From Planctomycetaceae bacterium (GTDB lineage Bacteria > Planctomycetota > PLA2): 46,797 nucleotides of DNA. Location of the stretch: assembly GCA_011525755.1 (NCBI GenBank), contig WYBS01000170.1, positions 1 to 46,797 of the forward strand. Direction: 5' to 3'. The stretch's first letter is position 1. Each line of letters opens with the position of its first letter. Under the pieces are notes generated by a model. The model saw nothing but the letters and a program-made list of their open reading frames with translations. It searched no databases and had not been told where the DNA came from. The translations under genes were made by a program, and so were the position numbers. Shown piece by piece: positions 42,235 to 46,797 of the stretch.

Positions 42235-42265
42235 CATTTACGTTGTCTTGATGTTTCTGACAACG
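42235..42265 (-). promoter_or_regulatory. TonB receptor promoter with overlapping operator dyad
   Basis: Minus strand: -35 TTGTCA (42258-42263), exactly 17 bases, -10 TAAATG (42235-42240). The dyad CGTTGTC-N11-GACAACG (42241-42265) covers the spacer and the -35, so a bound repressor would block the polymerase. It does not match a Fur or Pho box. The rest of the 309-base gap (42138-42446) shows no ORF. Confidence 0.5.
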
Positions 42266-42446
42266 GGGCTTCACCGGGGACTGGTCTCCTTGCATGCGTC
42301 CGGCGCGCCTGCCGAGGCGGCCTGCCACCGTGAGAGGCCTGCCCTCGGCGAGGACAGGCCCGCCGAACGAGGCCTCCGTACGGGTGCCGGGGGCGCCGTG
42401 CCCCTGGCACCCGTCTCCGGAAGGCGATTGGCCCCGAGGAGGACCG

Positions 42447-43379
42447 ATGATCGAGGAGAGCGTGCGGCGCGGGGAGAAGCCGGCCCAGAGGCCGGTCGTC
42501 GCCGGCTTCGTGTCGGCGGACGAGCCCGTCGGCCCGAGGGCGGCGCGGCCGCCGTCCGGGCTCTTCGATGCGGTCGAGCGGGGGTTGCCCTTCGAGACGA
42601 CGGTCCACGACGAGCTCCGGTCGTGCCGGGCGGAGGTGGAGATCGAGTCGTTCGACCTCTGGTACGGCGCGAAGCAGGCGCTCTTCGGCATCACCATGTC
42701 CATCCCGAACGGGGCAGTGACCGCGCTGATCGGGCCCTCCGGCTGCGGCAAGTCGACGCTCCTCCGCAGCGTGAACCGGATGAACGACCTCATCCTCTCC
42801 GTGCGCTGCGGCGGCGAGATGCGGCTCTCCGGCGACTCGATCTACTCCAAGGACACGGACGTGATCGAGCTGCGGAAGCGGATCGGGATGGTGTTCCAGA
42901 AGCCGAACCCGTTCCCGATGAGCATCTTCGAGAACGTGGTCTACCCGCTGCGCGTGGACGGCGTGCGCGACCGGCACACGCTCGACGAGGTGTGCGAGAA
43001 GAGCCTCCGCGGCGCGGGCCTCTGGGAGGAGGTGAAGGACCGTCTCAAGGAGAGCGGCCTCTCCCTGTCGGGCGGCCAGCAGCAGCGACTCTGCATCGCG
43101 CGGGCGATCGCGGGCGACCCCGAGATGCTTCTCCTCGACGAGCCCTGCTCGGCCCTCGATCCGATCGCCACCGGGCGCATCGAGGACCTGATCGGAGAGC
43201 TGAAGGGGCGCTACACGATCCTCATCGTCACGCACAACATGCAGCAGGCGTCGCGGACGAGCGACTACACGGCGTTCATGTACCTCGGCCGGCTCGTCGA
43301 GTTCGGTCCCACGGGGAACATCTTCCTGAACCCGCGGCTGCGAGAGACGGAAGACTACGTCACGGGGAGGTTCGGCTAG
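42447..43379 (+). CDS. pstB: phosphate ABC transporter ATPase
   Basis: A 310-residue ATPase with a PstB core: [22 protein letters not shown], Walker [10 protein letters not shown] (96-104), [30 protein letters not shown], signature [14 protein letters not shown], Walker [14 protein letters not shown] and [28 protein letters not shown]. PstB powers high-affinity phosphate import. There is an extra N-terminal part of about 60 residues without clear domain. GAGGAGG lies just before the ATG. pstS, pstC and pstA are absent upstream; phoB, phoR and phoU follow. Confidence 0.92.
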   Translation: MIEESVRRGEKPAQRPVVAGFVSADEPVGPRAARPPSGLFDAVERGLPFETTVHDELRSCRAEVEIESFDLWYGAKQALFGITMSIPNGAVTALIGPSGCGKSTLLRSVNRMNDLILSVRCGGEMRLSGDSIYSKDTDVIELRKRIGMVFQKPNPFPMSIFENVVYPLRVDGVRDRHTLDEVCEKSLRGAGLWEEVKDRLKESGLSLSGGQQQRLCIARAIAGDPEMLLLDEPCSALDPIATGRIEDLIGELKGRYTILIVTHNMQQASRTSDYTAFMYLGRLVEFGPTGNIFLNPRLRETEDYVTGRFG

Positions 43380-43531
43380 CGATGCGGGGGGAGAATACCG
43401 GGGGGCGCGGGGGCGGCGGCCGCTCCCGCCCCGCGGAAAGGAGCGGGAGCATGGGCCATGCGGTGCCGGGAAGCGCCCGCGGGAGCCCGCGGAGTGTCGG
43501 ACCCGGAGCGGAGGATCCGACGTGGAAGCAG
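43380..43531. other. pstB-phoB spacer with two inverted repeats
   Basis: GCTCCCGC (43422-43429) and GCGGGAGC (43443-43450) form an 8-bp dyad, and GTCGGA (43496-43501) and TCCGAC (43516-43521) a 6-bp dyad just before the phoB start. The frame is open upstream of phoB from 43382 but is low-complexity, so I read it as spacer. Confidence 0.4.
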
Positions 43532-44215
43532 ATGAGCCATCGGATCCTGGTCGTGGAGGACGAGCCCGACCTGCTGGAGGCGGTGGTGTTCGCCCTCAGG
43601 AAGGAGGGGATGAAGCCGATCCCCTGCAAGGACGGCGAGGAGGCGCTGCGCCTCGTGAAGGAGCGGCGGCCCGACCTCGTCCTGCTCGACCTGATGCTCC
43701 CGGGCCTCGACGGGATCGAGGTGTGCCGCAGGCTCCGCGCGTCGGAGGAGACCGCGCGGATCCCGATCATCATGGCGACCGCGAAGGCCGAGGAGACGGA
43801 CGCCGTGATCGGCCTCGGCGTCGGCGCGGACGACTACATGAGGAAGCCCTTCGGGCTGAAGGAGCTCGTGGCGCGCGTGCGCTCGCTCCTGCGCCGCAGC
43901 GCGGAGCCGCCGGAAGCGGCCGGGCAGCCGATCCGGTACGGCGAGCTGGAGATCGATTCCGCGCGCCACGAGGTGCGCCTCCGCGGCAAGTCCATCCCGG
44001 TCACGGCCACGGAGTTCCGCCTGCTCGTCTACCTCGCGCGCAACCCGGGGCGCGTCTACTCCCGCGCCCAGCTGCTCGACAAGGCGGTGGGCACGGACGT
44101 GATCGTGATCGAGCGGAACATCGACGTGCACATCTCCGCGCTGCGCAGGAAGCTCGAGGACTACGGCGACCGCCTCCTCACGATCCGCGGCGTGGGCTAC
44201 AAGTTCGTGGAATAG
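43532..44215 (+). CDS. phoB: PhoB-type response regulator
   Basis: A 227-residue OmpR/PhoB-family regulator. Receiver domain 1-120 with acidic pair EDE (10-12), phosphoacceptor D53 in LLDLMLPG, T in MATAKAEE and K in RKPF. C-terminal winged helix about 128-225 (RYGELEIDSARHEVRLRG, TATEFRLLVYLARNPGRVYSRAQLL, RTIRGVGYKF-type end). It would control phosphate starvation genes. The ATG at 43532 gives the standard length. phoR follows four bases after. Confidence 0.93.
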   Translation: MSHRILVVEDEPDLLEAVVFALRKEGMKPIPCKDGEEALRLVKERRPDLVLLDLMLPGLDGIEVCRRLRASEETARIPIIMATAKAEETDAVIGLGVGADDYMRKPFGLKELVARVRSLLRRSAEPPEAAGQPIRYGELEIDSARHEVRLRGKSIPVTATEFRLLVYLARNPGRVYSRAQLLDKAVGTDVIVIERNIDVHISALRRKLEDYGDRLLTIRGVGYKFVE

Positions 44216-44219
44216 GAAG

Positions 44220-46013
44220 ATGCGCCTCGGATGGGCCGGGAAGGCCGCGATCGCAGCGTCGCTGCCCGTCGTCGTCGGGCTCGCGGCGTTCCTCCTGGTC
44301 ACGGTCGACCGCCTGGGCCGGGTCACGCGCGAGAACCTCGAGAGGTCGCTCGTCCGGGAGGCGCACGGGGCCGCGCGGGCGGTCGCGCGGGGGCCGTGGG
44401 GGCCCTTGGAGATGCAGGCGTGGGCCCGGCTCCTGGGCCCGGAGACGGGCGCGCGGATCACGGTCATCGGCGAGGACGGGACCGTGCTCGCCGACAGCGA
44501 CGTCGAGGACGTCTCCACGCTCGAGAACCACGGCCAGCGACCCGAGGTCATCGAGGCGCGCTCCAAGGGCTCGGCCATCGTCCCCAGGCACTCGAGGACG
44601 GTCGGGCGCGACCTCCTGTACGCGGCCGTCCGCGTCCCCGACTCCGCCCGCGTCGTCCGCATGGCCCGCGACCTGGACGAGGCGCAGCAGGCGCTGCGGA
44701 CCGCGTCGCGGACCTTCTGGTTCGTCGCGGTCGGCGTCGCGGGCGCGGGGGTCCTCATCGCGGCGCTGCTGGCGCGCGGCCTCGCCCGCCCGCTGGGCGA
44801 GCTGACCGCGGCCGCGCGACGCGTCGAGGCGGGCGACTTCTCGGCGCGCGTCTATCCGCGCGGCAGGGACGAGGTCGCGCGCCTCGGCCACGCGTTCAAC
44901 AAGATGACCGGGCAGCTCCAGGAGACCCTCGCGCGCGCCGAGGCCGAGGCGGCGCGGCTCTCCGCGGTCCTCGAGGGGATGAACGAGGGCGTCGTGGCGG
45001 TCGATGCGCAGGAACGCATCTCGTTCGGGAACGGTGCGGCACGCGAGATCCTCTCCCTGCCCCCGGACACGGAGATCGCCGGCAAGCGGATCTACGAGCT
45101 GGTGCGCGAGCCGCGGATCCTCGGCCTCGTGCAGGCCGCCGCGTCGGGGCGAGGGCCGGTGGAGGCGGAGATCCGCCACGACGGGCCCCCGCGACGCCTC
45201 GTCCAGGTGCGCGCGGCGCCCGTGGGGACCGGCGTCATCCTCGTGCTCCGCGACATGTCGCGGCTGCGGCGGCTGGAGCAGATGCGCACGGACTTCGTCT
45301 CGAACGTGAGCCACGAGCTCCGGACCCCGCTCGCGAGCATCGCCGCCGCGGTCGAGACGCTCCAGGACGACGCGGCGCGCGGGGATCCCGTCGAGGGCCC
45401 GCGCTTCGTGCAGATGATCCAGCGCAACCTGCGCCGCCTCGAGGCGCTGCTCGACGATATCCTCGCCCTGTCGCGGCTCGAGTCGCGCCCGGAGACGCTC
45501 CCGCGCGAGCCTCTCGACCTCGCCGGCGTCGTGCGCGCCGCCTGCGAGGAGCTCGCGGAGCGGGCGCGGCAGGCGGGCGTCGCGCTGGCGGTCCGGGCCG
45601 AGCGCAGCCGCGTCGTCGGCGACGCAGCCACGCTGCGCCGGGTCGTGGACAACCTGGTCGTCAACGCGATCACCTACACGCCGCAGGGCGGCCGGGTGGA
45701 CGTGGCGCTCGAGCCGCGCGAAGGTGCGGCCGTGCTCGACGTCAGCGACACGGGCATCGGGATCCCCGAGGAGGACCTCGACCGGATCTTCGAGCGGTTC
45801 TATCGCGTGGACAAGGCGCGCTCCCGCTCCGCGGGAGGGACCGGGCTCGGCCTCGCGATCGTGAAGCACGCCGTGGGCCTCCACGGCGGCGTCGTCGAGG
45901 TCAGGAGCAAGCTGGCGCGCGGCAGCACCTTCACCGTACGCATTCCGCTCGCGGCCGGGCCCGCGCCCACGGGCGCGGCCGATGCCGGGGCGCCGGGAGA
46001 GACGGCCGTATGA
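44220..46013 (+). CDS. phoR: PhoR-type sensor histidine kinase
   Basis: A 597-residue kinase: helix 1 (about 10-28), a periplasmic sensor domain of about 135 residues, helix 2 (about 165-186), HAMP (about 187-238), PAS (about 243-345), HisKA with phosphoacceptor H365 in SNVSHELRTPL, and HATPase with N-box VVDNLVVNAITYTPQGG, DTGIGIPEEDLDRIFERFYRVD and GTGLGLAIVKH. It is longer than E. coli PhoR because it has a true periplasmic domain, as in PhoR/PnpS of Gram-positive bacteria. phoU overlaps its stop by four bases. Confidence 0.93.
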   Translation: MRLGWAGKAAIAASLPVVVGLAAFLLVTVDRLGRVTRENLERSLVREAHGAARAVARGPWGPLEMQAWARLLGPETGARITVIGEDGTVLADSDVEDVSTLENHGQRPEVIEARSKGSAIVPRHSRTVGRDLLYAAVRVPDSARVVRMARDLDEAQQALRTASRTFWFVAVGVAGAGVLIAALLARGLARPLGELTAAARRVEAGDFSARVYPRGRDEVARLGHAFNKMTGQLQETLARAEAEAARLSAVLEGMNEGVVAVDAQERISFGNGAAREILSLPPDTEIAGKRIYELVREPRILGLVQAAASGRGPVEAEIRHDGPPRRLVQVRAAPVGTGVILVLRDMSRLRRLEQMRTDFVSNVSHELRTPLASIAAAVETLQDDAARGDPVEGPRFVQMIQRNLRRLEALLDDILALSRLESRPETLPREPLDLAGVVRAACEELAERARQAGVALAVRAERSRVVGDAATLRRVVDNLVVNAITYTPQGGRVDVALEPREGAAVLDVSDTGIGIPEEDLDRIFERFYRVDKARSRSAGGTGLGLAIVKHAVGLHGGVVEVRSKLARGSTFTVRIPLAAGPAPTGAADAGAPGETAV

Positions 46014-46663
46014 CGCGACACTTCCTCCGCGAGATGGAGCAGCTCACGCGCGACGTGATGGTGATGGGCGGGCTCTGCGAGTCCGCCGTCGCCCTCGGCG
46101 TCAAGGCGTTCCTCGTGAGCGACCACGAGGTCGCGAAGCAGGTGATCGACGGCGACGGCGAGATCAACGCGCTCGAGCTGCGGATCGAGGAGGAGGTCCT
46201 GAAGATCCTCGCCCTCTACGCGCCGACCGCGAAGGACCTCCGGTACGTCGTGGGGATCTTCAAGATCACGAACGACCTCGAGCGCGTGGGCGACCTCGCG
46301 GTGAACATCGCGGAACGGGCCCTCGGGCGCGAAGGGCGCGAGGACCGGGAGGGGCTTGCGGAGCTCGGCGCGATGGGGGAGGCGTGCGGGGAGATGCTGC
46401 GCGGCGCGCTCGACGCGTTCGTGAAGCAGGACCGACGCCGCGCTGAGGAGGTCCTGCGGATGGACGACCAGGTCGACGACCTCCTCGCGAAGACCTACGA
46501 GCAGCAGCGCGCCCTCATGGAAAGCGGCCGGGGCGATGTCCGCCCCGGGCTCCTGATCCTCTCGACGGCGAAGTACCTGGAGCGGCTCGCCGACCACTGC
46601 ACGAACGTCGCGGAGGACGTGATCTACATGGTCGCGGGCGACCTCGTGCGCCACGCGCACTAG
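46010..46663 (+). CDS. phoU: phosphate signalling regulator PhoU
   Basis: A 217-residue protein of two three-helix PhoU repeats. The metal-binding motifs are in place: KDLRYVVGIFKITNDLERVGDLAVNIAER (about 78-106) and AKYLERLADHCTNVAEDVIYMVAG near the end (E/DxxxD). PhoU links the Pst transporter to PhoR and keeps the Pho system off when phosphate is plentiful. Translation is coupled to phoR by ATGA overlap. A GGGGCGATGTCCGCCCC palindrome lies within the gene at 46530. Confidence 0.94.
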   Translation: MTRHFLREMEQLTRDVMVMGGLCESAVALGVKAFLVSDHEVAKQVIDGDGEINALELRIEEEVLKILALYAPTAKDLRYVVGIFKITNDLERVGDLAVNIAERALGREGREDREGLAELGAMGEACGEMLRGALDAFVKQDRRRAEEVLRMDDQVDDLLAKTYEQQRALMESGRGDVRPGLLILSTAKYLERLADHCTNVAEDVIYMVAGDLVRHAH

Positions 46664-46797
46664 CCCGAGCTATTCACGAGGATCGAGACCGACGGGCAAG
46701 CGGGACCGCGCGGACCGACGCCGTTCGGCGAGGGAATCCACGCAACGAACATCGCGAGGGTGTTCTGGGCGAGGACAGCCGGTCGAGATCAAGGAGC
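46664..46797. other. sequence after phoU to the end of the window
   Basis: 134 bases with no start codon and frame that I can support. Lower in G+C than the genes. The downstream gene, if any, is outside the window. Confidence 0.5.

Noticed and set aside
42138-42446. Cobalamin riboswitch before the TonB receptor
   Set aside because: The conserved B12-box and the core sequence of that riboswitch are not visible in the minus-strand leader; after the mapped -10 only about 95 bases remain.
42138-42446. Pho box controlling the divergent pstB operon
   Set aside because: No direct repeat of the CTGTCAT type with 11-base period was found; TCTGACAAC occurs only once, as part of the dyad.
43382-43531. 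50-residue N-terminal extension of PhoB
   Set aside because: The frame is open but low in complexity and contains two inverted repeats; starting at 43532 gives the standard regulator length.
1-46797. CRISPR arrays, transposase genes, prophage genes, replication origin
   Set aside because: No regularly spaced direct repeats, no transposase or phage motifs in any frame, and no DnaA-box cluster were seen.

Overview
The window is a G+C-rich bacterial chromosome segment with chromosomal housekeeping genes, no phage or plasmid genes and no complete insertion sequence. The gene set points to a Gram-negative bacterium, most likely Planctomycetota or a neighbouring phylum. It has a DUF1501/DUF1800 pair, several HEAT-repeat lipoproteins, a floA/nfeD membrane operon, an archaeal/eukaryote-type ProRS, LolCD-type lipoprotein export and a TonB/outer-membrane receptor pair. 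The phylum is an inference from gene content; Acidobacteriota or Myxococcota cannot be excluded.

Layout. 1-5.3 kb: tRNA-Leu, small membrane and exported proteins (DUF4190-like, DUF2752), a DUF4382-type lipoprotein and a large exported HEAT-repeat protein, then a 514-base gene-poor stretch of lower G+C. 5.3-8.9 kb: a HEAT lipoprotein, a PilZ-PilT fusion ATPase, a lipoprotein and a frameshifted gene. 8.8-13.4 kb: DUF1501, DUF1800, a family 9 glycosyltransferase and a coiled-coil protein. 13.5-17.2 kb: an isolated ribosomal protein L3 gene, divergent from gpmI, followed by a small membrane protein and an RseB-like protein. 17.3-19.7 kb: lolC/E-like permease, lolD and a lipoprotein. 19.8-23.3 kb (minus): long nfeD, short nfeD, floA and a conserved small membrane protein, coupled by 4-base overlaps. 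23.3-24.6 kb: a candidate small RNA, a F420-reductase-like gene, a small coiled-coil gene and tRNA-Ala. 24.6-28.6 kb: leuS-proS. 28.6-30.8 kb: sseB-like, a small membrane gene and a tail-anchored coiled-coil gene, with two copies of a new repeat. 31-39.2 kb: poly-glycine lipoprotein, aminotransferase, exported coiled-coil protein, threonine aldolase, a secreted two-domain protein and phosphomannomutase. 39.3-42.1 kb (minus): TonB receptor and tonB. 42.4-46.7 kb: pstB-phoB-phoR-phoU.

Three non-coding signals stand out. First, three copies of an undescribed repeat align over 71 positions without gaps; each starts with a palindrome whose sequence changes but whose pairing is kept, and each ends in AACCGTTGAC. 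Second, an 87-nt candidate small RNA upstream of nfeD has a promoter at the right spacing, a 5' stem-loop, a CU-rich linker able to pair with Shine-Dalgarno sequences, and an intrinsic terminator. Third, a 17-mer, GAGGGGGCTCCGGGGGC, occurs four times exactly and several more times nearly so, on both strands, inside and outside genes. Other points are the PilZ-PilT fusion, the isolated rplC gene, and an operator-like dyad lying on the promoter of the TonB receptor. All alignments and motif searches were done by eye, so copy numbers are minimum counts.
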